Positions 45,519 to 54,529 of a DNA stretch of 64,000 nucleotides are shown piece after piece. How positions within the stretch are numbered: position 1 is the first letter of the stretch; the number at the start of each line of letters is the position of its first letter. Source of the DNA: Paraglaciecola polaris LMG 21857 (GTDB lineage Bacteria > Pseudomonadota > Gammaproteobacteria > Enterobacterales > Alteromonadaceae); contig NZ_BAER01000047.1 in NCBI RefSeq assembly GCF_000315055.1, positions 47,083 through 111,082 of the forward strand, read 5' to 3'. A program made the position numbers and the translations under genes. A model generated the notes under the pieces. That model was not told the DNA's origin. It saw nothing but the letters and a program-made list of their open reading frames with translations, and ran no database searches.

Positions 45519-47930
45519 TTAGAATTCAACACCGAACGAAATCCCGTATGTACGAGTAGACGCGTTAGTCACCCGGCACAATACATTCATGTGAATATCT
45601 GTTTGAGCGTTTGTCGTTTCGCGCAATATTGCGTTACCGTCGTTAATTAATAATCCGCTGCAGAAGCGTTCATTCGTCAGGTTTTTACCGTACACCGAAA
45701 ACTTGTATTGTAAGTCCTCGCCAAAGTTGTAACTGATGTTGGCGTTCAACAAGGTGTAGGCATCGGTGGATAACTGATCAATAACCATGTTATTACCATT
45801 AGTTGGCGTGCCTTTAACCTGCTCTCCGGTATGAGATATATTGCTGGTTAAGGTTAGCAAGCTACCATTTTCTAGTTCATATTCTTGCGACGCAAGCAGC
45901 ATCAATGAAACACTTGGCGCGTTGCCCAACTCCGCCCCTACAAAGAAGTTTTCACTGTCGCCCACATCTGTTATTTCAGAATCAAGTAACGAAATTCCCG
46001 CCTGAATAAACAAACCGTTATCCCCTGCGTATTTCACATTGGCATCTATCCCTTTAATTTCCGATTCAAGGGCGTTATCAAGTGTTGGAACACCTCTAGC
46101 AGTCACGAACTGCTGTAGATTTGTATAAGAATAGAAAAATGCAGCTGCATCCATTTGAATACGGTTGTTCCAGAAATCTCTTTTGTAACCGATTTCCCAC
46201 GCATCTAATGATTCTGGTTCAAGCTTTGTTTCTGCAAGGCCAGAAAGGACATTAGCAACCGGGACGAGTGCATATACGGGTCGCGTATCTAAGGCTGAGC
46301 CCTTGAACCCTTTCGACATGCTGGCATAAATTAACGAATCTTCGGTTGCTTTGTAATCTAACTTGACAGTGTAACCAACATCTTTGTTCTCGAGGATTTG
46401 CGTAACCTGTCTGGCTATTTCATAGCCATTTTCATCGTACTCAGGCGTTCCTGGATTTTGTGCGGCAACTAATGCCGCTATCTCATTGGTAAAATACATA
46501 GTTGTTGTGGGATCACCCGCCACATTTGGTGAAGAAGGCAAATAGTGCCCTTCAATTTTCTCGTCGGACCAACGAACCCCAGCGGTAAGCGTTAACGTAT
46601 CTGTGAAGTCATATTCACCTTGAAAATACACACTGAAGTTTTCTTTAGTGTGATCTAACTGAACATTTGGTACTTGCAAACCATTTTGAAACGACCCTCT
46701 GGCTCCCCTTAAAGCTGTATAGGATGTGGCGTCGTCGTCAAGGTAATATAATCCAGCTATCCAGCGAAAATCATCTTCCCCGGTAGAAACTAAACGCAGC
46801 TCTTGTTGTATCGTATCTCGATCATCTTGATGAAAGGTGCTCAGACCGAGTGTGTCGCCACCATCATTGTCATTGGCGTTTTTAAATTTAAGGTTATCCC
46901 AAGAAGTCACTGATGTGAGAACGGCCCATGGTAGCTCGTAATCAATATTTAAATACGCACCTCGGGTATCAAGTTCTTCATACCCAATGTCCTGCGTCGT
47001 GGTATTCCAATCGCCTGTTGACGGATCAGATGCCAGTTCCCCCGACCCACCGCCATCTCGACTGAGGCAATTAGTGTCCTTCTCAAAATCAACTATTCCC
47101 GTCGGCGCATCGGCACATAAACCGCCCGAGCCATCTGCCGAACGCGTACCTACCGCTTTGATCGCCGTGCTGTTGTTAACTGAACTTAAGCCATGCATGT
47201 TAAGCGTTACACTTAATGCGTCTGATGGCTCCCATAGAAAGGCAATGCGCGCTGCTTGGCTATCATCATCACCGTACCTTTGCCCATTACTGACGGATTT
47301 GAAAGCGCCGTCATCGTCAATGCTTTGAATGGCAACACGTGCAGCTAACTCATCAGTCAAGTCAAACCCGACGGCTAAATCTGCTTCGGTATGACCATAG
47401 TTCCCCAGTTTCAAGCTCGCTTTGCCCGTTGTACCATAACCAATTTGCGGCTTGTTACTAATGTAGTTAACAGCACCACCGGTTGTATTTAAACCAAACA
47501 AGGTGTTTTGCGGTCCTTTTAGGATCTCTACTCGCTCCATATCAAATAAGGCCGCTTTTGCATGAAAGCCACTGGTAAGTGTTACACCATCAAAATACTG
47601 ACCCACGGCAGATGCAGCGGTGATATGCACATCGCTGGTCCCAACACCACGTAGAAAATAATTTCTATTTGAACCTTGCTGAGTAGCAGACGAAAAACCC
47701 GGTGTCACATTTACCAAATCACTCGCGTTTGCAACGCCTAATGTTTCCATGGACTTCCCAGTGAAAGCGGTCACTGCGATAGGCACTTCTTTTAGCGGTT
47801 CAGAACGCTTTTGTGCAGTGACTTCGATCACCTCGACTTGGCCGTAGGCCGCGGTGTGAAAAACTGAAAGTAAAATACCTATTGCTGGTAACTTTGGGCA
47901 CCGGTGAAAGTTAATCGTACGTTTTGGCAT
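45519..47930 (-). CDS. TonB-dependent receptor of the sulfatase locus
   Basis: An 803-residue outer-membrane receptor. The first 30 residues form a signal peptide ending near TAAYGQ. The TonB-box-like VEVIEVTAQKR follows, then a plug with VPIAVTAFTG, RNYFLRGVGTSDVH and VEILKGPQNTLFGLNTTGGAVNYIS. The barrel ends with a terminal Phe (GISFGVEF). The plug style fits the large group of receptors for siderophores, sulfonate/sulfate esters and other small aromatic or aliphatic ligands. It leads the sulfatase genes on the same strand (95 bp before the alkylsulfatase), so it likely imports the sulfated substrate or its product; that is inference. Confidence 0.93.
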   Translation of the reverse strand: MPKRTINFHRCPKLPAIGILLSVFHTAAYGQVEVIEVTAQKRSEPLKEVPIAVTAFTGKSMETLGVANASDLVNVTPGFSSATQQGSNRNYFLRGVGTSDVHITAASAVGQYFDGVTLTSGFHAKAALFDMERVEILKGPQNTLFGLNTTGGAVNYISNKPQIGYGTTGKASLKLGNYGHTEADLAVGFDLTDELAARVAIQSIDDDGAFKSVSNGQRYGDDDSQAARIAFLWEPSDALSVTLNMHGLSSVNNSTAIKAVGTRSADGSGGLCADAPTGIVDFEKDTNCLSRDGGGSGELASDPSTGDWNTTTQDIGYEELDTRGAYLNIDYELPWAVLTSVTSWDNLKFKNANDNDGGDTLGLSTFHQDDRDTIQQELRLVSTGEDDFRWIAGLYYLDDDATSYTALRGARGSFQNGLQVPNVQLDHTKENFSVYFQGEYDFTDTLTLTAGVRWSDEKIEGHYLPSSPNVAGDPTTTMYFTNEIAALVAAQNPGTPEYDENGYEIARQVTQILENKDVGYTVKLDYKATEDSLIYASMSKGFKGSALDTRPVYALVPVANVLSGLAETKLEPESLDAWEIGYKRDFWNNRIQMDAAAFFYSYTNLQQFVTARGVPTLDNALESEIKGIDANVKYAGDNGLFIQAGISLLDSEITDVGDSENFFVGAELGNAPSVSLMLLASQEYELENGSLLTLTSNISHTGEQVKGTPTNGNNMVIDQLSTDAYTLLNANISYNFGEDLQYKFSVYGKNLTNERFCSGLLINDGNAILRETTNAQTDIHMNVLCRVTNASTRTYGISFGVEF

Positions 47931-48262
47931 AATGGTCTCCTGTTAGATCAATTTGTAATGAATCCAAATTGATCATTCGCCACTTAGCCAAAGAACATTC
48001 GGAAACTTGCATAGAATATAAACTGTCCAAGGGCAAAACATTCATTCCAAAGAATGTATTCCACATGACATTTTATTAACATTACATTAACGCCCAGAAC
48101 GTTTGGGGTTGCCCCGGATAAGTCCAATGACTACTGGCTAATAGATGACTTCGTTGAATATTATCGGCGGACGACATACTGGGAACATACGTTAAAAAAT
48201 AACAATATTGCGTAAATACAAAGATTTATGAACACCCAAGGTCGGGTAGTTTAAGAGATTAA
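47931..48262. other. Promoter region of the sulfatase-locus receptor
   Basis: About 330 bp upstream of the receptor on the minus strand; A/T-rich, without a supportable gene. The transposase fossil begins on its right side. Confidence 0.4.
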
Positions 48263-48545
48263 TTGAATGAATGTTCAGACGCCTTAATCAAGAAGCGCTG
48301 TGGATTGAAGCTAAATGACGTCAAGGCTGCATTGACCTTGAACCGAGCAGAAAACGAAAGCACTAGCGTCTGGTTATCAGTACTGGTCGATATTAACAAT
48401 CGTGATATGCAGGATACGCCAATTGTTTCGGTAGATGGACTTACACACTTTCCGGACGCTTTTTACCGCATTTATCCGTAAACATAAATACACCTATGCT
48501 ATCCAGCAGTATGTCGGGTATTAAATTTAAGCTGCATATGGAAAA
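48263..48545 (+). pseudogene. IS256-family transposase remnant
   Basis: The frame reads NRAENESTSVWLSVLVDINNRDMQ, then DTPIVSVDGLTHFPDAFYRIYP, which matches the IS256/mutator core (ENEG-x-x-FW..., then CVDGLKGFPEA-I-x-x-VYP). It stops at 48481, but beyond the stop the next codons read IHLCYPAVCRVLNL, comparable to IQLCIVHMVRNSL in intact enzymes. So it is an internal scrap of about 90 codons with a stop, both ends missing. No terminal inverted repeats were found. It lies between the receptor promoter and the ABM gene. Confidence 0.8.
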
Positions 48546-48628
48546 CTAAATATTCAACTTAACGCAGAATCATCCTGAATATCACATGCCGGTATTCAGG
48601 ATGAATAAGCGCGAATAGCGGATAAGCT

Positions 48629-48988
48629 CTACTCTTTTGTATAGTTTTTCATATTCATTGTTGAGGCATCTATGTGCGACATAAAATCGCCGGCCGCCTT
48701 AACATTCATAAAGCTTTTCATCGAGGCCTCTGCCGCTTCTTCAGATTCCCAATGCACAACGACTAACCACTCTCCATTTTGACCTTTCGCGGCCTCTCTG
48801 GAAATAAACCCAGGTTGTTTCACAACGTGTTCCGTTTCCACTGCTTTATCAAGTGGTGCAAATTGCTGGTAACTCACCCCGTCTTTTAATTTGAAAGTAG
48901 CAATTTCAATCACTTCTGCGTAGGTCATTGCCGGCATTACGGCCAGTACAGATAAACCGAATATCATTTTCGATAATTTTTTCATCAT
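48629..48988 (-). CDS. Exported ABM-fold (dimeric alpha-beta barrel) protein
   Basis: A 119-residue protein with a signal peptide (IFGLSVLAVMPAMTYA, cleaved before EVIEIA). The mature part follows the antibiotic-biosynthesis-monooxygenase pattern: VIEIATFKLKDGVSYQQFAPLDKAVETEHVVKQPGF, then GEWLVVVHWESEEAAEASM. Such barrels bind small hydrophobic ligands or act as cofactor-free oxygenases. An RBS GGAG is just upstream; the second of two adjacent ATGs (48985) would have better spacing. It sits before the outer-membrane barrel gene on the same strand, 47 bp apart. Confidence 0.8.
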   Translation of the reverse strand: MMKKLSKMIFGLSVLAVMPAMTYAEVIEIATFKLKDGVSYQQFAPLDKAVETEHVVKQPGFISREAAKGQNGEWLVVVHWESEEAAEASMKSFMNVKAAGDFMSHIDASTMNMKNYTKE

Positions 48989-49035
48989 TTTCTCCGTGAA
49001 ATGAATAACTAATAAGGAATAAATAAAATAACTAT

Positions 49036-49788
49036 TTACAGTTTAACGCGAATACCGAGCACAACTTCATGACTCGCTATGTCGTCAATTTTAAAGCCGT
49101 CCGTAAATGAATCTTGCCCTGTATTAACATCACCAAACGAGGCATATTGGTACTCGCCATACATACTCACGGTTTCAGTTATTTGATAATTACCACCGAA
49201 TCCAATATTCCAACTAAAGTCAGTAGAGTCGCCATCAGAGTAGGCATCATAGTAGCCATCTGCGGCACCATCAAAGGCATCAAAAGCAGCGACCCCCTGT
49301 CCGCCTAGTTTGGCTGAATAACGGTTATCCGATACTCCTAGACCAACTTTAATATAAGGTGTAAAGGCCGTTTTATTGGCGAAATCATAGAAGCCTTCCA
49401 CCGTAAAAGTGGTACTTTCAATATTGCCATTCAAAATATACTCTTGCCCATCTCGGGTACCGGTACCAAATTTCGTTTCCGAGAAGCTACCTTCACGGTG
49501 ATTGATACGGCCTTCAACGCGGAACCTATCGTCAAATACATAACCTATACCTATCCCGCCAACGGCGCCATCACCAGCGTCAAACTGACTAGGGAAATCA
49601 GTATCTACAGCGATATTATTACCAAACGCCTCAGAATCGCGTGCTTGTTGGCTATAGCCTAAATGCGCGGTGGCATAAAACCCTTCTAGCGCGCTTGCCT
49701 CCCCTAGCACATCTTGCGCATATGCCAATGAAGGCAAAGCAGTTGCCAGTGTGATGGCCAAAGCCAACTTTGTATTACCCAGTTTCAT
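49036..49788 (-). CDS. Outer-membrane beta-barrel protein (opacity/OmpA-barrel type)
   Basis: A 250-residue outer-membrane protein. The signal is LALAITLATALPSLAYAQ. The rest alternates amphipathic strands (GFYATAHLGYSQQ, AVGGIGIGYVFDDRFRVEGRINHREG, FTPYIKVGLGVSDNRYS, MYGEYQYASFGD) and ends EVVLGIRVKL, the pattern of small 8-strand opacity-type porins. The ATG at 49788 has GGAG upstream. It is divergent from the LysR gene at 49939, which is its probable regulator, and precedes the ABM gene. Ligand unknown. Confidence 0.82.
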   Translation of the reverse strand: MKLGNTKLALAITLATALPSLAYAQDVLGEASALEGFYATAHLGYSQQARDSEAFGNNIAVDTDFPSQFDAGDGAVGGIGIGYVFDDRFRVEGRINHREGSFSETKFGTGTRDGQEYILNGNIESTTFTVEGFYDFANKTAFTPYIKVGLGVSDNRYSAKLGGQGVAAFDAFDGAADGYYDAYSDGDSTDFSWNIGFGGNYQITETVSMYGEYQYASFGDVNTGQDSFTDGFKIDDIASHEVVLGIRVKL

Positions 49789-49938
49789 AGTAACTCCAAT
49801 AAATGTGGTTCTGCTCTGACTCAACTAACAGCGCAGCGAATAAATGTGCTTAGTGCGAATGACGACGCTAATATAGCGTTTACAAATTGGTATGAATATG
49901 CACAATAAACGCATTTAACTATTCCGAAATACAGAACA

Positions 49939-50823
49939 ATGATTAATTACCTACGGCATATGGCAGTTTTCGTAAAAGTGGTCGACGAAGGGGCATTTCG
50001 AGCCGCAGCTCGAGAGCTAGGCATCGCCCCATCTCGTGTTAGTCAAACTGTGTCAGATCTTGAGAAGTACTTAGGGGTCACACTTTTTTATCGCACCACA
50101 AGAAAGCTCTTCCTCACGGATGAAGGGCAGAAGTTCTATGCCCATGTTGCCAATATTACAAAGAGCGCAGAATTAGGGCTGAACGAATTAAACACACGTT
50201 CACAGGAATTGATCGGTGAACTCAAAATTTCACTTCCGGCATTTTTAGCATCATCTGCCGTTTCATCTGCCATTGCTGAATTCGCGCGGCAATATCCCAA
50301 AGTGGCACTTTCGCTAAATTACACAGACCAAAAAGTCGATATACTCAAAGAAGGGTTAGACCTGTGTATACGCGCGGGGTGGTTAGAAGACAGTTCGATG
50401 ATGTCTCGACGGCTCGGTGAAAGCAGGCGCTTTCTCGTGGCGGGCAAAGCATACTGTGACGCTCGCCCGTCACCAAAACACCCGTCGGATCTGAAAAACT
50501 GGGATTGGGTACACTTCGATATGCGTTCACGCAGCACAGAGTTTTATTCCAAAGAAGGCGATACGGTTACCATTAGCGGAAATTCACGCGTTAGCATGAA
50601 CAGTGCCGGAGCACTGAGACACTTTGTCGACCAAAATCTTGGGCTAACCATACTGCCTGAGCATTTGGTGGCACAAGAAATAAAGTCAGGGAATTTAGTG
50701 CATGTTTTACCTAATTGGGAAATCAAGCCCCTTGGGCTTTACGCCCTTTGGCCGGATACCTCTCGTCGAGAAAATTTAACCTTACAACTGGTTCGTTTTC
50801 TGGCTGAGCGAGACTTATCTTAA
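49939..50823 (+). CDS. LysR-family transcriptional regulator next to the sulfatase locus
   Basis: A 294-residue LTTR: the helix-turn-helix is MINYLRHMAVFVKVVDEGAFRAAARELGIAPSRVSQTVSDLE, and a co-inducer domain follows (ELKISLPAFLASS). It is divergent from the outer-membrane barrel gene with about 150 bp between. It is the only regulator in the sulfatase region and may control the barrel, the ABM gene and possibly the sulfatases; only the first is supported by geometry. Confidence 0.92.
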   Translation: MINYLRHMAVFVKVVDEGAFRAAARELGIAPSRVSQTVSDLEKYLGVTLFYRTTRKLFLTDEGQKFYAHVANITKSAELGLNELNTRSQELIGELKISLPAFLASSAVSSAIAEFARQYPKVALSLNYTDQKVDILKEGLDLCIRAGWLEDSSMMSRRLGESRRFLVAGKAYCDARPSPKHPSDLKNWDWVHFDMRSRSTEFYSKEGDTVTISGNSRVSMNSAGALRHFVDQNLGLTILPEHLVAQEIKSGNLVHVLPNWEIKPLGLYALWPDTSRRENLTLQLVRFLAERDLS

Positions 50824-50948
50824 CGTACGTTTTTATCAAAAAAACCTATCACGCATTGTAAACCAGCACACCAAGTGCCTGTGGTATGCCGTGTTGAAAG
50901 ACACATTTAAATGCGCGTAAGCCCCTCGAATATTCAGGCTGAGGTGTC

Positions 50949-52046
50949 CTATTCGTTAGTTTCAATGTGTCTTGAAGGCATCTCTTTAATATACAGATCG
51001 TGTTTTGAATAGGGTATTTCAATGCTGTGGGTGTTAAATTGTTTGAATATTTCACTGTTTAAAATATCGATTACCCGCCCTTTTAGAGCCGGTTTGTTGA
51101 TCCAAACCAGCAATTCAAACTCCAGCGCTGACGCTCCGTAACGGCGAAAGCGCACTCTTGGTTCCGGCTCTTCACAAACATATTCTTTTTCCGCTAGGGC
51201 AATTTGCATCAGTACTTCGCGCACTTCATCGATATCGGCGTTGTAAGCAACGCCAATTGGTACTCTGCACCGTGACTTTTCATGGGGCCCTCCTGACTCG
51301 TTAATGATCTTGGAGTTTCCCATCACCGAATTGGGAATAGTCACTTCAACGTCTTCTCGGGTTAGCATGCGTGTACTGCGCATTCCAATATGCGTCACTT
51401 CACCGCGCTCTCCTGAATCAAGCACGATGTAATCACCTATTTTGTATGGTGCGTCAGCCATAATAAACACCCCAGAAAACAAATTAGCGAGCGTGTCTTT
51501 TGCGGCAAAACCCACAGCAATACCGACGATCCCGGCAGACGCTAGCCAAGCGGTCATGTCTACTCCCCAAACAGAGAACACAAAGTAAACTGCCAGTACC
51601 AAAATGATGATATTCACTAAGTTTAAGAATAAGGGTAATGTTTTGTTATTGACCGCATGAAAGCGCCTTGGGTTACCGGCTATCTTGCTCAATAACGCAT
51701 GATTCGCGCGCAGAAAAAACGCTGACCAAATAAGGATAGCGACAGATTGTAATGCAGAAAAAATAATATGGGCGTAGAGATCCCCTGGTGACAATATCAG
51801 TGCCGCACTTGAAAACCCCATGAGTAATAAACTGAAATAAATCGGCGTGTGCAATAACGTTAAGAAACTGCTGTCTACACCGACATTAATACGCGCAATC
51901 AGCGCCTTTAAACCTGCTATCAACACATATTTAAAAATCGAAGCAATAACAAACGACAGCACGATAACAAGCCCAGCTTGGGTATAAGGGTTGTCACCAA
52001 AAAACGTTAAAAACGGCGCTATCGCCGTGTGGAATTGCTCTAACAT
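50949..52046 (-). CDS. MscS-family mechanosensitive channel
   Basis: A 365-residue inner-membrane channel that releases solutes in osmotic downshift. Four hydrophobic helices occupy about residues 15-40, 60-85, 95-115 and 135-160. The pore helix is GIVGIAVGFAAKDTLANLFSGVFIMAD. The beta domain follows with GDYIVLDSGERGEVTHIGMRSTRMLTRE and IPNSVMGNSKIIN. The C-terminal alpha-beta domain is normal. The ATG at 52046 begins MLEQFHTA. Monocistronic and divergent from gss. Confidence 0.94.
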   Translation of the reverse strand: MLEQFHTAIAPFLTFFGDNPYTQAGLVIVLSFVIASIFKYVLIAGLKALIARINVGVDSSFLTLLHTPIYFSLLLMGFSSAALILSPGDLYAHIIFSALQSVAILIWSAFFLRANHALLSKIAGNPRRFHAVNNKTLPLFLNLVNIIILVLAVYFVFSVWGVDMTAWLASAGIVGIAVGFAAKDTLANLFSGVFIMADAPYKIGDYIVLDSGERGEVTHIGMRSTRMLTREDVEVTIPNSVMGNSKIINESGGPHEKSRCRVPIGVAYNADIDEVREVLMQIALAEKEYVCEEPEPRVRFRRYGASALEFELLVWINKPALKGRVIDILNSEIFKQFNTHSIEIPYSKHDLYIKEMPSRHIETNE

Positions 52047-52324
52047 ATTTGTATTCCAAAAGTGGTTCGAAGTAAAAAGTATAACCGAAGGGGCTATTTA
52101 TAGCAGTTTGTGGGGGCACGCAAGCAATTATTTGCTGCACGTGATGCCCGTCGCTATCCCACTGTAGAAATGTGACGATCTAAACGTAAATGTTTACCTG
52201 TGACTTTTTACCTAGGTGATACGTCTACTGAATATTATTTTTAAGTACCTTATTTCAATCATCTTCACGGGCGTAAGCAAGCAATTTGCTCTTGCCCATA
52301 ATCGACATTTTGAGGACTATTTTC

Positions 52325-54253
52325 ATGTTACAGCCACACACCAAATCTCTGTCGATAAATGACAAAGCCCATTCATTACCTTTTGGTGCAATACAGGGCA
52401 CAACCGCAGAAGGCGTAGTGAGCTATTCATCAGATTACGATAGCGTCGATGGATCCCAATATCCAAATCGCAAGGCATTTCGTAGTTACTATGACGGTAT
52501 TTATATGGGCTACAAATGGCAGTGCGTCGAATTTGCAAGGCGTTGGCTATATATCAATTTAGGGCTCGTTTTTAATGATGTGTCCATGGCCTATGAAATA
52601 TTCAAGTTGCGCGCTATCCGTGACGTGGTAAACAGCACTGAGCTACCACTGAATGCCTTTGCCAACGGCTCGCTTCGCCGTCCTGAAGTCGGTTGTATGC
52701 TCATCTGGGATGAAGGCGGTGAGTTCGAGCACACTGGCCATATTGCCATCGTGACAGAAGTCTTTGATGACAAGATCCGTGTGGCTGAGCAGAACATGAA
52801 TTTTACCCCCTGGCCGGCAGGACAATCTTATTCTCGGGAAATTGAAGCCAAAATAGGCGCCAAAGGTGACTACTGGTTAAAGTGCGCTTATACCGGCTCA
52901 AGCATTTTGGGTTGGGTCATTCAGACGCCTGACACCCGTCATAGTGTACAACTGCCTGAAGAAAATCCCGCTCTTTTTAAAATTAAATTGACCGAACACA
53001 ATGCCTCAGATTGCATTGACCGGCCGTGGCTGAACATAGCCAATGAAGATGAAGCAGCCTACGTGGATATGATGAAAGGCCATTGGTTGACCTCAGTAGA
53101 AGAAGATTATTTCAAATATTTTGCAGTATCACAAAGCGCCGTAGACTCACTGGAATCTGCAACCGACGAACTACACGGTTTGTTTATGCACGCCACAGAC
53201 TATGTATTGCAACACCCAGAACTGCTGCATTCTTTTGCATTACCCAGCGCAATATTAGCAAAAGTAATGCGCTCTTGGGATAACCGTAACAACCAGCTGA
53301 TCACCAGTCGATTTGACTTTGCCATGACGGACCAAGGATTAAAAGTCTATGAATACAACTGTGACTCAGCTTCTTGTTATATGGAAGCAGGCAAAGTACA
53401 AGGTAAGTGGGCGTGGCATTTAGGCATAAAAAGCGGTGACGATAATGGCGCTGATCTATTTAAAGCGTTAGTCAAGGCATGGCAAGAATGTGATGTGGTT
53501 GATGTGCAAAACGGCACTATCCATGTGTTACAAGATATCGACCCTGAAGAAGACTATCACGCGCTATTTATGAAAAAAGCGATAGAAGCTGCGGGGTTTA
53601 ATTGTGTCAGAGTCATCGGATTAAGCACGCTAACCTTTGGCGAACAAGGAGAAATCCTTGATCAGCATGGCAACCCTATTCGTTGGGTATGGAAAACCTG
53701 GGCTTGGGAAACCGCATTAAATCAATTACGCAAAGAGGAAGAACAAGAGGCGCTTGAATCACACCAAGCTCGTGTAACCCAACCCCAGATTGTGGAACTT
53801 TCAGATGTATTGCTCAATGATGACATTATGGTGTACGAACCACTGTGGACACTTATACCCAGTAACAAAGCGATACTGCCAGTGCTGTGGTCTTTGTTTC
53901 CCAATCATCCCCTATTGCTTAACACCAGTTTCGAGCTAAGCGACGAGCTCAAAGCAACAGGTTATGTAAGCAAACCCATAGTCGGTCGTTGCGGTGAAAA
54001 TATTCAGCTTATCGATGCAGACAATCAGGTATTAGCAAACAAAGGCGGGGCATTTGCAGAGCGCCAGCAAATCTATCAACAGTTGTTTGCCTTGCCTAAA
54101 ATCGATAACTATTACGTGCAAATATGCACCTTCACTGCAGCAGGCCATTATGCAGGCAGTAACGTACGCGTAGATAAATCGATGATCATTGGCAAAGACA
54201 GCGACTGTATGGCACTTCGCACCCTAGACGATCAGGCATTTTTAACCCTGTGA
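52325..54253 (+). CDS. gss: Bifunctional glutathionylspermidine amidase/synthetase
   Basis: A 642-residue cytoplasmic enzyme that makes and hydrolyses glutathionylspermidine. The N-terminal CHAP amidase has Cys67 in YMGYKWQCVEFARRWLY and the His in EHTGHIAIVTEV. The C-terminal ATP-grasp synthetase has ITSRFDFAMTDQGLKVYEYNCDSASCYME and VWKTWAWETAL, with the late KPIVGRCGENIQL. The length is slightly above E. coli Gss (619). The ATG at 52325 has GAGG nine bases upstream. The gene is divergent from mscS and monocistronic; this activity is known mainly from enterobacteria and trypanosomatids. Confidence 0.95.
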   Translation: MLQPHTKSLSINDKAHSLPFGAIQGTTAEGVVSYSSDYDSVDGSQYPNRKAFRSYYDGIYMGYKWQCVEFARRWLYINLGLVFNDVSMAYEIFKLRAIRDVVNSTELPLNAFANGSLRRPEVGCMLIWDEGGEFEHTGHIAIVTEVFDDKIRVAEQNMNFTPWPAGQSYSREIEAKIGAKGDYWLKCAYTGSSILGWVIQTPDTRHSVQLPEENPALFKIKLTEHNASDCIDRPWLNIANEDEAAYVDMMKGHWLTSVEEDYFKYFAVSQSAVDSLESATDELHGLFMHATDYVLQHPELLHSFALPSAILAKVMRSWDNRNNQLITSRFDFAMTDQGLKVYEYNCDSASCYMEAGKVQGKWAWHLGIKSGDDNGADLFKALVKAWQECDVVDVQNGTIHVLQDIDPEEDYHALFMKKAIEAAGFNCVRVIGLSTLTFGEQGEILDQHGNPIRWVWKTWAWETALNQLRKEEEQEALESHQARVTQPQIVELSDVLLNDDIMVYEPLWTLIPSNKAILPVLWSLFPNHPLLLNTSFELSDELKATGYVSKPIVGRCGENIQLIDADNQVLANKGGAFAERQQIYQQLFALPKIDNYYVQICTFTAAGHYAGSNVRVDKSMIIGKDSDCMALRTLDDQAFLTL

Positions 54254-54256
54254 TCA

Positions 54257-54370
54257 TGACGCTAAAATTAGCAATGATTGCGTTGCAACCATAAGAGAGA
54301 CAAGGCGCCTTGCATGTAGATTTGGGCATTGTTTTTTGAGTAAATCGTGTAAGATACGAATATCGTGCAT
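54257..54370 (-). pseudogene. IS4-family transposase N-terminal fragment (copy 1)
   Basis: On the minus strand from 54370 the frame reads MHDIRILHDLLKKQCPNLHA, then RRLVSLMVATQSLL, the start of an IS4-type transposase, and is cut at LL, after which unrelated codons (ILAS) reach a stop. The same start is better preserved at 56661. About 85 bp upstream the element's left end follows (see the repeat entry). Confidence 0.75.
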
Positions 54371-54486
54371 GGTGATGTTATCTGATTGTTTTTTGGCGAA
54401 ATGTCCATTCTTGATAAACAACATCAAATAGCGCCATGCGTGTCTATATTATTGTTTCCGCTTAAGTTTATGAGGGGATTCGTTAG
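54274..54486 (-). mobile_element. IS4-family element, truncated end, copy 1
   Basis: Homologous to 56560-56777 over about 210 bp. The shared part includes the first 34 transposase codons, the untranslated leader with the long identical block CATCAAATAGCGCCATGCGT and the outer end. Read on the minus strand, the end begins CTAACGAATCCCCTCATAAA, against CTGACGAATTTCCCGTTAAA in the other copy, so the outer tip looks like a terminal inverted repeat. The rest of the element is absent. Confidence 0.75.
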
Positions 54487-54529
54487 CCCTAGGCTTTATG
54501 CGCTACTTGTAGACTAAGGAGATGACCTA

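Noticed and set aside
48263..48481. Intact small gene of 72 codons
   Set aside because: Its sequence is the middle of an IS256 transposase and similarity continues past the stop, so it is a fragment, not a gene.
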